A stretch of DNA of 64,000 nt, from contig NZ_FMHY01000002.1 of the NCBI RefSeq assembly GCF_900090225.1, forward strand, positions 4,278,001 to 4,342,000. The letters run 5' to 3'. The notes under the pieces are model-generated. The model was given only the letters and a program-made list of their open reading frames with translations. It was not told the DNA's origin and searched no databases. Positions 47,156 to 55,414 of this stretch are shown here, in pieces (position 1 is the first letter of the stretch; every line of letters starts with the position of its first letter). Source of the DNA: Micromonospora eburnea. Lineage in GTDB: Bacteria > Actinomycetota > Actinomycetes > Mycobacteriales > Micromonosporaceae. The position numbers and the translations under genes are program-made.

Positions 47156-48642
47156 CAGGCGGACTGGCGGACGGGGTCGGGGACGCGCAGCGGTGCCGTG
47201 GCCGATTCCGCGCCCAGCCCGATCGACCGGTACACGTCGGGTCGGGTCGCCCGCAGGATCAGCGCCCACAGCAGCCCGGCCGCGGCGGCGATGCCGTAGC
47301 TGGCGGGGAACCACCAGCGCAGCGGCGAGGTTGGCTCCACGCCGAGCAGGGTGTCGAACTGCGAGACGGTCACGTAGAGGATCGCCCCGAGAGCGAGGGC
47401 GGCCAGAGCCGGCGCGATCCGCGTACGCCACATGCCGTCGTCGGCGCGGTGGCGGATGAAGAACGCGACCACGCTGGCTGAGGTGACCGTCATCAGGATC
47501 AGCACGCCGAGGCCGCCGGTGACGGTGACCCAGAAGAACAGGTGCACGATCGGGTCGGCGTCGGTGATCGTGTACCCGGCGAGCACCACCCCGGCGAGCA
47601 CGGTCTGGATGATCGAGCCGAACTTCGGTGCCCCCGTGCGTCGGCTGGTCCGGCCGAGGATGGCGGGCAGCACCCGCTCCCGCCCGAGGGCGAACAGGTA
47701 TCGGGCCACCGTGTGGTGGAAGGACAGGAGCGCGGCGAACAGCGAGGTGATGAACAGCAGCCGGCCGATGGTCACCAGCTCGCTGCCCACGTACGGCGAG
47801 ACGAGGTTGAAGATCAGGTCGGTGCTGTCCGTCGAGGCCGCATCCACGATCCTGTCCGGGCCGGTGGCCACGGACATCGCCCACGCCGACGCCCCGTAGA
47901 GCAGGCCGGTGATGGCCACCGCGATGTACGTCGCCCTGGCGACGGTCCGCTTCGGGTCCTTGGTCTCTTCGCTCAGCACGACGGTGCTCTCGAATCCCAC
48001 GAAACCCGTGATCGCGGTGACCAGCGCGGCACCGATGCCGGCGGCGAAGATGCGCGAAGGCGAGAGAGTGTCGAACGTGACCCGCCCGCCGGCCGGGTGG
48101 GCGACCATGACCGCGTCGTACACCAGCGCGACAACGACCTCGGCGACCAGCATGGTGGCGAGGACCTTGCCGTTGATGTCGATGCGCACGACTCCGAGCA
48201 GTGCGACGGCCGCCCAGGCGGCGTAGGCGCACAGCCACCACGGCACGTCGCCGCCACGGTCGGCGAGAAACCCGGAGAGGACCGCCCCGAATCCGCCGTA
48301 GAGGCCGATCTGCATGGCGTTGTAGCCGAGGATGGCGACGAACGCCGCCCCGACTCCTGATGGTCGTCCGAACCCTCGGGTCACATAGGTGTAGAACGCG
48401 CCGGCGTTCACGATCCGGCGGGACATGTTGACGTAGCCAACGGCGAACAACGCGAGCACCGATGCGACCGCGAGGTAGGACACGGGGATGCCGAGCACGC
48501 CGGTGACGGCGTACCCGGTCGTCGCGCCGCCGGCCACCACGGTCAGCGGCGCGGCTGCGGCGATCACGAAGAACACCACGGTCCACGTGCCGAGCCGGCC
48601 CCGGGCCAGCACAGTCGACACCGTGTCAGGAGGTGAGGACAT
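47155..48642 (-). CDS. APC-family amino acid permease
   Basis: The 495-residue membrane transporter has twelve hydrophobic segments with the APC opening VVFFVIAAAAPLTVVAGGATTGYAVTG broken across helix 1, then FVGFESTVVLSEETKDPKRTVARA, the most conserved phrase of the family. It should take up an amino acid or amine by proton symport. The ATG at 48642 is preferred for GGGAGC nearby, removing a short Pro-rich extension. It is followed by two acetyltransferases in overlapping order. Confidence 0.88.
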   Translation of the reverse strand: MSSPPDTVSTVLARGRLGTWTVVFFVIAAAAPLTVVAGGATTGYAVTGVLGIPVSYLAVASVLALFAVGYVNMSRRIVNAGAFYTYVTRGFGRPSGVGAAFVAILGYNAMQIGLYGGFGAVLSGFLADRGGDVPWWLCAYAAWAAVALLGVVRIDINGKVLATMLVAEVVVALVYDAVMVAHPAGGRVTFDTLSPSRIFAAGIGAALVTAITGFVGFESTVVLSEETKDPKRTVARATYIAVAITGLLYGASAWAMSVATGPDRIVDAASTDSTDLIFNLVSPYVGSELVTIGRLLFITSLFAALLSFHHTVARYLFALGRERVLPAILGRTSRRTGAPKFGSIIQTVLAGVVLAGYTITDADPIVHLFFWVTVTGGLGVLILMTVTSASVVAFFIRHRADDGMWRTRIAPALAALALGAILYVTVSQFDTLLGVEPTSPLRWWFPASYGIAAAAGLLWALILRATRPDVYRSIGLGAESATAPLRVPDPVRQSA

Positions 48643-48683
48643 GGGGAAGCTCCCAGAAGGGTGAAGGGGGAAAGGGTGAGATG

Positions 48684-48701
48684 CCGCACCGGCCGGTGCG
48701 G
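48684..48701 (-). terminator. 18-bp palindrome between GPP34 and permease genes
   Basis: CCGCACCGGCCGGTGCGG is a perfect palindrome 21 bases after the GPP34 stop. A second stem with the same CCGCACC/GGTGCGG arms (48713-48731) overlaps that stop. Together they probably act as terminator or processing signal before the permease. Confidence 0.55.
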
Positions 48702-48721
48702 GTGACACGGGGCCGCACCGA

Positions 48722-49459
48722 TCAGGTGCGGTGGCTCAGGACGGCGGACCCGACAGCGGTGTCCAGGTCGGCGAGCAGTTCGCGCATCGGCTGGGGGCCC
48801 TCCGCCAACTGCCGGCGCAGATTCGCGTAGACGGATGGGCGGGCACCATCGAGGACGAATCCGCCCAGCCCGCACGAGTTGACGATGCCCATCAGCACGA
48901 GGTCGAAGGGGTTCAGCCGCTTGTGGTCGCGCAGCAGGGTCGACAACCGCGCCCACGACCAGGCGGCGACGTTGGTGTTCGTCGGCACGTACACGGTGGT
49001 GGGGGTTCGCAGCAGCCGGCGGTGCTGCTGGGGCTCCACCTTGCCGGCCTGCCACAGCCGCTCCGCGACCTGCTCGGGCACCGTCTCGGCGAGGAACGCC
49101 AACCAGGTACGGGTGGCGGTGTGCTGCGGCTCGGCGACCAGCCGGGCCAGCACCAGATGTTGCAGCCAGTCGTCCGGCGGCCGAGTGTCCCGCACCCACA
49201 GCCGGCCCCGGTCGAAGGTAATCCTTCCGGCGGCGGCCAGTTCGCCGAGCAGCGCGGCGGCAATGCCGTAGTTGGTCGCGGCGCCGTGCAGGCGGGGCTT
49301 CCCGGTCCGGTCGTCGTGGGCGAGGAGATGGAACTCGTCGGCCAGAAGCTTCGGCCCCTGGTGTGGGCCGCCGCGCGCGATGTCGGGGCGGACGGCGGCG
49401 GGGACCGGGCCGATATGCGCGGTCGGGCGGTCATCTGCGCCAGGAGGTGTGATCACCAC
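48722..49459 (-). CDS. GPP34 (GOLPH3/VPS74)-family protein
   Basis: The 245-residue protein is a helical GPP34-domain protein with LLADEFHLLAHDDRTGKPRLH, YGIAAALLGELAAAGRI and VLMGIVNSCGLGGFVL. In eukaryotes the family binds phosphoinositides at the Golgi; in actinomycetes many copies exist and the role is unknown. The GTG at 49459 is chosen to start just before the domain. It lies 17 bases after the string of small genes and may belong to the same transcript. Confidence 0.85.
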   Translation of the reverse strand: MVITPPGADDRPTAHIGPVPAAVRPDIARGGPHQGPKLLADEFHLLAHDDRTGKPRLHGAATNYGIAAALLGELAAAGRITFDRGRLWVRDTRPPDDWLQHLVLARLVAEPQHTATRTWLAFLAETVPEQVAERLWQAGKVEPQQHRRLLRTPTTVYVPTNTNVAAWSWARLSTLLRDHKRLNPFDLVLMGIVNSCGLGGFVLDGARPSVYANLRRQLAEGPQPMRELLADLDTAVGSAVLSHRT

Positions 49460-49476
49460 GGCTGGTCTCTCTCGGG

Positions 49477-49680
49477 TTACGTCGTCTGGTCTGATCGAAA
49501 GTCGGTACGGAGCCGGTGGAGGCCCGGATGGCGTTCGAGCACCTTCAGCGCCCACCACCACACGCCGCAGACGCCTGCGGAGCAGTTGACACAACGGCGC
49601 TCGCCCTCGTGCGCCGCGATGGTCAGCAGCGCGACCTCAATCTGGTCGGCCAGGCTGATCGGCTCGTCTATTCGGGTCAC
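49477..49680 (-). CDS. Small Cys-containing unknown protein (67 residues)
   Basis: This small protein has a helix (LADQIEVALLTIAAHE) and then RCVNCSAGVCGVWWW, with three Cys that could bind zinc or an Fe-S cluster, and a basic C-terminal end. The GTG at 49680 overlaps the upstream stop (GTGA), the same coupling as between its neighbours. No family is recognised. Confidence 0.65.
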   Translation of the reverse strand: MTRIDEPISLADQIEVALLTIAAHEGERRCVNCSAGVCGVWWWALKVLERHPGLHRLRTDFRSDQTT

Positions 49681-49946
49681 GATGGACTTCCGTACCGGTG
49701 CAGGGCTTGGGTGCGGACCCGTAGTTCCACACACGGTGGATGCTCGTCGGCGGGGTACGCGCACTGCGGTCGGTGCCCGACCACGCACGTCCACCCGCCG
49801 TCGGTCGGGTCACCGCCGAGGGCGGACACCACGACGGCGATGTCGGTCCCGGGGGTGAGGTCACCGCATTCCGGTGTCCAGTCGGCAGCGGCGAGCCGCA
49901 GCAGCGTGCCGGAAGGGACGTACGGGCGGGCCGCTGGGCCGGTCAC
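49677..49946 (-). CDS. Small unknown protein (89 residues)
   Basis: The product has a short beta-rich look (SGTLLRLAAADW, TDIAVVVSAL, GWTCVVGHRP) and four Cys (TPECGD, WTCVV, PQCAY, PPCVEL), possibly a metal site. It overlaps both neighbours by GTGA, so it is very likely translated. No family is recognised. Confidence 0.65.
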   Translation of the reverse strand: MTGPAARPYVPSGTLLRLAAADWTPECGDLTPGTDIAVVVSALGGDPTDGGWTCVVGHRPQCAYPADEHPPCVELRVRTQALHRYGSPS

Positions 49947-50176
49947 TTCGTGGCCCTGTGAAGCAGTCGCGCCAGTAGGCCGGGTTTTGCCGGTGCCGGA
50001 GTCGCTTCCCAGATTGCCCGGTTGGCAGCGGCGCGCGCCTGCGAGTCGGTCGGACCCGTCGAGATCGGCAGCGTGAAGCCGTCCTGGCTGCTGTAGAGAG
50101 TGGCCGCGTGACCACCCATGCCGAACGGGTCGTAGGGATCGTCGGCACTGGCGGGTACGAACCATTTGCGCCGCAT
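49943..50176 (-). CDS. Small unknown protein (77 residues)
   Basis: MRRKWFVPASADDPYDPFGM opens a mostly disordered protein with a final basic helix (LLARLLHRATK). The ATG at 50176 has AAGGAGG in front, the best ribosome binding site of this small-gene string, so it is probably the first translated gene of the three coupled ones. No family is recognised. Confidence 0.65.
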   Translation of the reverse strand: MRRKWFVPASADDPYDPFGMGGHAATLYSSQDGFTLPISTGPTDSQARAAANRAIWEATPAPAKPGLLARLLHRATK

Positions 50177-50191
50177 GGGCCTCCTTCCTGT

Positions 50192-50280
50192 GGGTGCGCG
50201 GCCGGGCCTTCCCCGGCACCGACCGCGCACCCGACCGGTGGGTGCAGGGCCATCGGGGGAGGTAGACGGACCCTGCACCC
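50192..50280 (-). repeat. Two hairpins with GGGTGC/GCACCC arms
   Basis: GGGTGCGCGG (50192-50201) pairs with CCGCGCACCC (50223-50232), and GGGTGCAGGG (50240-50249) with CCCTGCACCC (50271-50280). Both stems are perfect over ten bases and sit side by side between two small genes. They may set transcript levels within the unit. Confidence 0.65.
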
Positions 50281-50283
50281 GGC

Positions 50284-50493
50284 TCATGTGCGGGGCTGAT
50301 CCCGCAGGTACTTGGTGACCAGGCCGGCGGATTGCTCGGCGTGTTCAACGAGGGTTCGCAACGGCGAGTGGGCCAGTGGGCGCAAATCGCGGGCGCTGTT
50401 GACCTGGTCCATGCCGGCGAGGAGGACACGTGTTTCCGAAAGCGCCCGGTTGACGGTTTCCATCTCCCGGGCCATCTCAGCCGGAGTGATCAT
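50284..50493 (-). CDS. Small helical unknown protein (69 residues)
   Basis: This is a nearly all-helical protein: MITPAEMAREMETVNRAL, LLAGMDQVNSARDL and LRTLVEHAEQSAGLVTKYL. It has no Cys and no membrane segment. It is the first gene leftward from the GntR operator region, so its expression is probably controlled by that regulator. No family is recognised. Confidence 0.65.
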   Translation of the reverse strand: MITPAEMAREMETVNRALSETRVLLAGMDQVNSARDLRPLAHSPLRTLVEHAEQSAGLVTKYLRDQPRT

Positions 50494-50541
50494 CCCTACT
50501 CCACGGTGATCATGTACAAGCGCTGGGTAACGTTGGATTCA

Positions 50542-50599
50542 TACCAACCATTGCAGTGCATCAGGCCACAGTCAAGGCCAAGGGCTAGATTGGTTGGTA
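50542..50599. promoter_or_regulatory. GntR-type operator: TACCAACCA / TGGTTGGTA arms
   Basis: TACCAACCA (50542-50550) and TGGTTGGTA (50591-50599) are perfect nine-base inverted arms 40 bases apart. They lie between the small-gene string and the divergent GntR gene, one arm close to each transcription unit, and the region is low in GC. Binding to both arms with DNA looping would control both directions. Confidence 0.75.
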
Positions 50600-50621
50600 C
50601 GACATGGGAGAGGGTGGGAAA

Positions 50622-51413
50622 GTGCCGCCGCTGTATCAGAAGATCGCTGACGATCTCCGCGAGAAGATTCGCCGCGGGGAGCTGCGTGCCGGCGACCGGC
50701 TGCCGACCGAACCACAGCTGCAAGAGCAGTACGGCGTCTCCCGCAACACCGTCCGCCTCGCCACGGCCCAACTGGTGAACGAGGGCTTGGTGGAGTCAAT
50801 CCCCGGCCGGTCCGGTGGCATATTCGTCCGTGAGCGGATCACCCTGACCTTTCACGCCTCCCGGGCGGAGTTCCCCACCGGCGCGTATGCCGAGACGGAC
50901 GCATGGCGCAGCGAGGTCGCCGACCAGGGCCACGAGGCATCGCAGGAGTTCGACCTTCGGATCGAGGCGTTGCCGGCCGAGCTGGCGCAGCGGCTCGGGG
51001 TGGAAGTCGACTCTCACGCCGCCGTCCGCCGATGCGTCCGTTTCGTCAACGGGCAGGCGTCCTCTGTGCAGGACACCTACTACCCGATGGACTTGTGTCA
51101 GCGGGTCACCGAGTTGCTGTCGCCCCGGGACGTCCCGCAGGGCACCACCCGCCTGTTGGCCTCACGTGGCTACGAACAGGTGGCGTACGAGGACGAGATT
51201 CTGGCCCGGATGCCTACCCCGGCGGAGGCGCAGTTGCTCGACCTGCCGCCGGGCACTCCGGTGCTGCTGTACATCCGGACTGGGTTCACCAATGAGCGGG
51301 CGGTGCGGGTGTCCGTGACCTCGTTCGCCGGCGACCGTAACCGGCTGGCCTATACCCTCGGCGACTCGGCCGTGATCGGAAGGTTCCGCGACCGGGAGGA
51401 GGAGCCGCATTGA
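50622..51413 (+). CDS. GntR-family regulator with UTRA domain
   Basis: The 263-residue protein has a GntR helix-turn-helix (LYQKIADDLREKIRRGEL, LPTEPQLQEQYGVSRNTVRLA, GLVESIPGRSGGIFV) and a UTRA ligand domain (about 95-255; TRLLASRGYEQVAYEDEI, GTPVLLYIRTGF). The GTG at 50622 follows AGGGTGGGAAA; ATG 50604 is an alternative. It resembles regulators found on actinomycete accessory elements, but no mobility gene is here. It probably controls itself and the leftward small genes through the operator at 50542-50599. Confidence 0.88.
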   Translation: MPPLYQKIADDLREKIRRGELRAGDRLPTEPQLQEQYGVSRNTVRLATAQLVNEGLVESIPGRSGGIFVRERITLTFHASRAEFPTGAYAETDAWRSEVADQGHEASQEFDLRIEALPAELAQRLGVEVDSHAAVRRCVRFVNGQASSVQDTYYPMDLCQRVTELLSPRDVPQGTTRLLASRGYEQVAYEDEILARMPTPAEAQLLDLPPGTPVLLYIRTGFTNERAVRVSVTSFAGDRNRLAYTLGDSAVIGRFRDREEEPH

Positions 51414-51964
51414 TCATCACCCCGGCGACCCTGTCAGACGTCGAGGTCATCATGAGCTGGCGGCGCGAGCGCGTCGCATGGCTCGCCGCGCGTGGCGAAG
51501 AACAGTGGTCGATCCCGCTGCCCCGGTCAGCGGTGGCCGCCACCGTGCAGGCCGGCCAGACCTGGATGGTGTGGGACGGGTCGGACCCGGTCGCCACGAT
51601 CACCTTGACCGCATACGTAGACGTCGACTCGTTGTGGAAGCCGGACCGAGACCCCGAGGCCCTGTGGTACCCGGAGGACGATCCGGCCAACGCACTGTAC
51701 GCCGCCAAGATGATGATCCCGCTGCGCTACGCCGGCGCCGGTCTCGGCGGGGAGATGCTTGACTGGGCCGGCGGCCGGGCGTACGAGGCCGGCCTGACCT
51801 GGTTGCGGCTGGACGCGTGGACCACGAACCCACGCTTGCACGCCTACTACCGAGGCCAGGGTTTCCAGCACGTCCGGACGGTAGAGAGCCGAGTGTCCGG
51901 TGCCTGTTTCCAGCGGGCCGCGCAGCCGTATGAGGACGGGCGGTTGAAGACCGAGATGGCCTGA
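51410..51964 (+). CDS. GNAT-family acetyltransferase coupled to GntR
   Basis: The 184-residue GNAT protein starts at a TTG overlapping the GntR stop (TTGA). It has ITPATLSDVEVIMSWRRERV, the acetyl-CoA region MMIPLRYAGAGLGGEMLDWA, WLRLDAWTTNPRLHAYYRGQGF and a final beta strand. The GntR-GNAT pair is a recurring arrangement in actinomycetes; the substrate is unknown. A large hairpin downstream ends transcription. Confidence 0.83.
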   Translation: MIITPATLSDVEVIMSWRRERVAWLAARGEEQWSIPLPRSAVAATVQAGQTWMVWDGSDPVATITLTAYVDVDSLWKPDRDPEALWYPEDDPANALYAAKMMIPLRYAGAGLGGEMLDWAGGRAYEAGLTWLRLDAWTTNPRLHAYYRGQGFQHVRTVESRVSGACFQRAAQPYEDGRLKTEMA

Positions 51965-52184
51965 TCGGTCATGCGTCGTCCTCGACCGCGAACACAGGCG
52001 AGAGCGTCCGCCCCTGGCCGGAACGAACCGCCGTATGGATGGTGACAGCGAACCCGTTCACCAACTGCACAACAGCCCAGCCTCTTCGGCGACGACGGCA
52101 CGGACGTCTTCGACAAACGGGGATAGGTCTGGGCCCTCGCCCGAAATGGCTGTCTTACCTCGGGCCGACAATAGGGATAGCGCC

Positions 52185-52221
52185 GTGGCGGCGGCCGGAG
52201 GGGGTATCCGGCCGCCGCCAC
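52185..52221. terminator. 15-bp perfect hairpin between convergent genes
   Basis: GTGGCGGCGGCCGGA (52185-52199) pairs perfectly with TCCGGCCGCCGCCAC (52207-52221) around a seven-base loop. It lies 20 bases beyond the narK stop and should end narK and the acetyltransferase transcript. The other 220 bases of this interval (51965-52184) hold no gene. Confidence 0.85.
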
Positions 52222-52241
52222 TGTCGGGGAGAGAACGGGGT

Positions 52242-53615
52242 TCAGGAGGGGCGTTCGGCCCCCTTGCGGGCGTAGAAGTGCCAGGCCAGCCCCACGCAGG
52301 CGGCGAAGAAGACGGCCCAGCCGAGGTAGAAGGCGGTGGCCGAGATGCTGGCCAGCCCGATGCCGAACAGGAACGGTCCGAAGGCGGCGATGGCAGCGGT
52401 CCAGCCGATCACCCCGCCCGCCTGCCGGCGCTCGAAGATCATCGGCATCTGCTTGAAGGTGGAGGCGTTGCCGATGCCCGCGAAGAAGAAGACGCCCAGC
52501 ATGCCGGCGACGAAGAACTTGAACTCGCCGAGCGAGGACGGGGTGAGCCAGAAGACGGTGAAGACGGTCGAGGCGGTCATGCCGACGCCCGACACGACGG
52601 TCCAGATCGCACCACCGAAGCGGTCGCAGAGTGGGCCCCAGGCCACCCGGGCCGCCGAGCCCACCAGCGGGCCGAGGAACGCCCACTTCAGCGGGTCCGG
52701 CGCGTCGGGGAACGTGCCGTACAGGTTCTTGATCAGCAGACCGAACTGCGCCGCGAAGCCGGAGAACGCGCCGAAGGTCATCATGTAGAGCGCGGTCATG
52801 ATCCAGGTGTGCTTCTCCCGGAAGATGTCCAACTGCTGGCGGAGGTTGGCCTGCACCGGCACGCTCTTGAGGTAGAACCAGGCCAGCACGGCACCGGCCA
52901 CCACCCAGGGGATGAAGACGAGGCCGGCGTTGTGCAGCCAGATCGACTCGCCGAGTCCCCTCGCCGGCTTGACGACCTTCTCCGGGCCGATGCTCGCCGT
53001 GCCGAGCAGGGCGAAGCCGATCACCCACGGCACCAGGAACTGCACCACGCTGACGCCGAAGTTGCCCACTCCCGCCTGGATGCCCAGCGCCACGCCCTGC
53101 TTGCGCTTCGGGAAGAAGTACGACGTGCTCGGCATGAAGCCGGAGAAGACCCCGCCACCGATGCCGCAGAGGAAGGCGAGCGCGAGCAGCACGACATAGG
53201 GAGTCGTCGCGTCCTGCACGGCCCAGCCCCACCCGGCCAGCGGCAGGACCAGCAGCAGCGTGGAGATCGAGACGAGCTTGCGGGTCCCGAGCACCGGCGG
53301 CAGGAACATCCAGATCAGGCGCAGCAGACCACCGGCCAGGCCGGGCATCGCCGTCAGCCAGTACAGCTCGGACGTGCTGAGCCCGAACCCGATGTTGTTC
53401 AGCCGGGGCGCGATCGCCGAGACGAGGAACCAGGTGATGAAGGCCAGGGTCAGGTTGTACGTGGTGATGGTGAGGGTCCGCCACGCCAGCCGCTGGTCCC
53501 AGGTGTCGTCCTCCGGGTTCCAGTCCGCCAACCACTCCCGCCCCTTCCGGGTGGGAGGCTCCTTCACCGGGAGGCCGCCGGTGCCGGCCTCCGGGGGTCG
53601 TAGTGCCGTGGTCAT
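52242..53615 (-). CDS. narK: NarK-type nitrate/nitrite transporter
   Basis: This 457-residue major-facilitator transporter has the NarK signatures: DTWDQRLAWRTLTITTYNL at the start, LCGIGGGVFSGFMPSTSYFFP, GVALGIQAGVGNFGVS, and GIGNASTFKQMPMIF. It should move nitrate in and nitrite out for NarGHI. The ATG at 53615 has AGGAGC upstream. A GGGACC-N2-GGTCCC palindrome 95 bases before the start suggests regulation by oxygen limitation or nitrate. Confidence 0.93.
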   Translation of the reverse strand: MTTALRPPEAGTGGLPVKEPPTRKGREWLADWNPEDDTWDQRLAWRTLTITTYNLTLAFITWFLVSAIAPRLNNIGFGLSTSELYWLTAMPGLAGGLLRLIWMFLPPVLGTRKLVSISTLLLVLPLAGWGWAVQDATTPYVVLLALAFLCGIGGGVFSGFMPSTSYFFPKRKQGVALGIQAGVGNFGVSVVQFLVPWVIGFALLGTASIGPEKVVKPARGLGESIWLHNAGLVFIPWVVAGAVLAWFYLKSVPVQANLRQQLDIFREKHTWIMTALYMMTFGAFSGFAAQFGLLIKNLYGTFPDAPDPLKWAFLGPLVGSAARVAWGPLCDRFGGAIWTVVSGVGMTASTVFTVFWLTPSSLGEFKFFVAGMLGVFFFAGIGNASTFKQMPMIFERRQAGGVIGWTAAIAAFGPFLFGIGLASISATAFYLGWAVFFAACVGLAWHFYARKGAERPS

Positions 53616-53709
53616 GGTGTTGCTCCTAGCTGCCGCCGAACGGTTCGGGACATTGGAAAGGCTGGTCAAGGACAAACCGCGCGGACACGGTCGAGGGTCG
53701 CCCGTGGGC

Positions 53710-53723
53710 GGGACCAAGGTCCC
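53710..53723 (-). promoter_or_regulatory. GGGACC-N2-GGTCCC palindrome before narK
   Basis: GGGACCAAGGTCCC has perfect six-base arms and lies 95 bases before the narK start. It is the cleanest copy of the box seen before several nitrate and molybdenum-cofactor genes in this window and resembles the core of DosR/DevR sites. Confidence 0.65.
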
Positions 53724-53742
53724 GCCCGTGGGCGAGAAACGT

Positions 53743-55095
53743 TTACGCGCGCTGCCCGGCCGGTGTCGGCTCGACGCTTCGCGCCAGGTCGGGGCTGCGG
53801 TCGTGCAACATCCGGTGCACCGTGACGTGCATCCAGAGTCCGGCCACCGCGGTCAGCAGGAAGATGATCGCGAAGGTCGTCTGCGGCAGCCCGGTCCAGG
53901 CCTGCGCGTACGCGAACAGCGGCGGCAGGACGAAACCACCCAGCGCGCCGAGCATGCCGACCAGACCACCCACCGCGCCGACGTCGTTCGGGAAGTACTC
54001 GGGGATGTGCTTGAACACCGCCGCCTTCCCGATGCCCATCGCGATCCCGACCACGAACACGCCCACGGTGAACGGCAGCACGCCGAGCTGGTAGGGCAGC
54101 ACCTCGCGTACGCCGCTGGCCTCGTACCGCTCCGGCACGTACAGGACGATGTGCCCGTAGGGCATGGCGAGGAAGAGGCTGGCCACGCCCATGGTGGCGA
54201 AGGTGCCGTACATGACCCGGCGGGCGCCGAACCGGTCCGACAACCAGCCACCCACCGGCCGCAGCAGGCTGGCCGGGAAGATGAACAACGCGGTCAGCAG
54301 CGCCGCCTGGTAGAGGGGCAGCCCGAACACGTCGACGTAGTACTTCGGCAGCCAGGCGGAGAGCGCCACATAGGCGCCGAACACCACGACGTAGTAGAGG
54401 CTGAACCGCCAGACCCGCAACTGCCGCAGCGGCCGGAACATCTCGCCGAGCGGTCGCCCCTGGCTGGGGCGACGGTCCTGCCGGGGCGTGCCGAGCCACA
54501 CCGCCACGGCCATTGCCACGAGCAGCACCGCGTACAGGAACGGGACGAACCGCCACCCGCCGGGGATCATGCCGCCGGCGTACCCGGCGACCGGCACGGC
54601 GGCGATGAGCGTGGGCCCGATGAACTTGGTCACCGAGGCACCGACGTTGCCCGCGCCGAACACGCCGAGCGCGAAGCCCTGCCGGCTCTGCGGGGTCCAG
54701 GCGGACACCCACGAGACTCCGACGCTGAAGGCGTTGCCGCCGAAGCCGGCGAGGAAGGCGTAGAGCAGCAGCGCCTCGTAGCTGCCGGCCTGGGAGACCA
54801 GGTAGGTGGGGATCGCGGTGAAGAGCAGCAGCGCGGTGAAGACCACCCGACCGCCGAGCCGGTCGGCGACCACCCCGCCCAACAGCCGCCACACCGCGCC
54901 GTTGAGGATCGCGACCGACGACAGCCAGGACAGTTGCACGTCGGTCAGGCCCAGCTCGTCGCGGATCGGGATGCCCAGCACCCCGAACATGAGCCACACC
55001 GCGAACATCAGCGTGAAGCCGGCGCTGGACAGCACCAGAACCCGGCTGCCACCCCCGCCCCGCCCCATGTCCGTTGGTGCCCCGGTCGCTGACAT
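53743..55095 (-). CDS. Second NarK-family nitrate/nitrite transporter
   Basis: The 450-residue major-facilitator protein has twelve helices with SSAGFTLMFAVWLMFGVLGI, FLAGFGGNAFSVGVSWVSAWTP broken by short loops, GVFGAGNVGASVTKFIGP and MGIGKAAVFKHIPEYFPND. The last phrase is the second nitrate signature. It differs strongly from the first NarK, so the two may split antiport and symport roles. CGAGGAGGA precedes the ATG. A weaker GGGACC-type box lies 96 bases before it, nearly the same distance as for narK. Confidence 0.9.
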   Translation of the reverse strand: MSATGAPTDMGRGGGGSRVLVLSSAGFTLMFAVWLMFGVLGIPIRDELGLTDVQLSWLSSVAILNGAVWRLLGGVVADRLGGRVVFTALLLFTAIPTYLVSQAGSYEALLLYAFLAGFGGNAFSVGVSWVSAWTPQSRQGFALGVFGAGNVGASVTKFIGPTLIAAVPVAGYAGGMIPGGWRFVPFLYAVLLVAMAVAVWLGTPRQDRRPSQGRPLGEMFRPLRQLRVWRFSLYYVVVFGAYVALSAWLPKYYVDVFGLPLYQAALLTALFIFPASLLRPVGGWLSDRFGARRVMYGTFATMGVASLFLAMPYGHIVLYVPERYEASGVREVLPYQLGVLPFTVGVFVVGIAMGIGKAAVFKHIPEYFPNDVGAVGGLVGMLGALGGFVLPPLFAYAQAWTGLPQTTFAIIFLLTAVAGLWMHVTVHRMLHDRSPDLARSVEPTPAGQRA

Positions 55096-55190
55096 CTGGT
55101 CCTCCTCGTGGTACAGCCGCGCTGATGCCCGGCGGTTCCACTCTCAGCCGCACAAACCGGGTCGGATACGGTCCGGCGGTCCCCCAGCCC

Positions 55191-55204
55191 GGGCCCAAGG
55201 TCAC
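55191..55204 (-). promoter_or_regulatory. Weak GGGACC-type box before second narK
   Basis: GGGCCCAAGGTCAC matches 12 of 14 positions of the perfect palindrome GGGACCAAGGTCCC before narK, and the distance to the start (96 bases) is almost the same. Confidence 0.4.
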
Positions 55205-55414
55205 GGGGCATTCGGGCCAGGCGGACCGGGCGGTGCCGGAGGCCGGACGCCCAGCGGGGTTCGTGCGCGGCGGACGGCCCTCGGGTGTGCGACCAATGGG
55301 CCACGTACCGTGGCGGCTCCGCAACGGGCCGGCAGCGACTGCGGCAGAAGGTGACCGGTCCGGGACGTATGGCCCGGGCGAACGGGAAAAGGGTCCCGGT
55401 TTGCCGCCGGATCA

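Noticed and set aside
46508..48586. A 692-residue minus-strand frame before the second acetyltransferase
   Set aside because: The N-terminal two thirds is the shadow of the permease; the acetyltransferase starts at 47155, overlapping the permease stop.
44449..51964. Integrative element carrying the accessory genes
   Set aside because: The GntR gene, small genes and acetyltransferases recall integrated elements, but I found no integrase, excisionase, replication or transfer gene, tRNA or direct-repeat ends.
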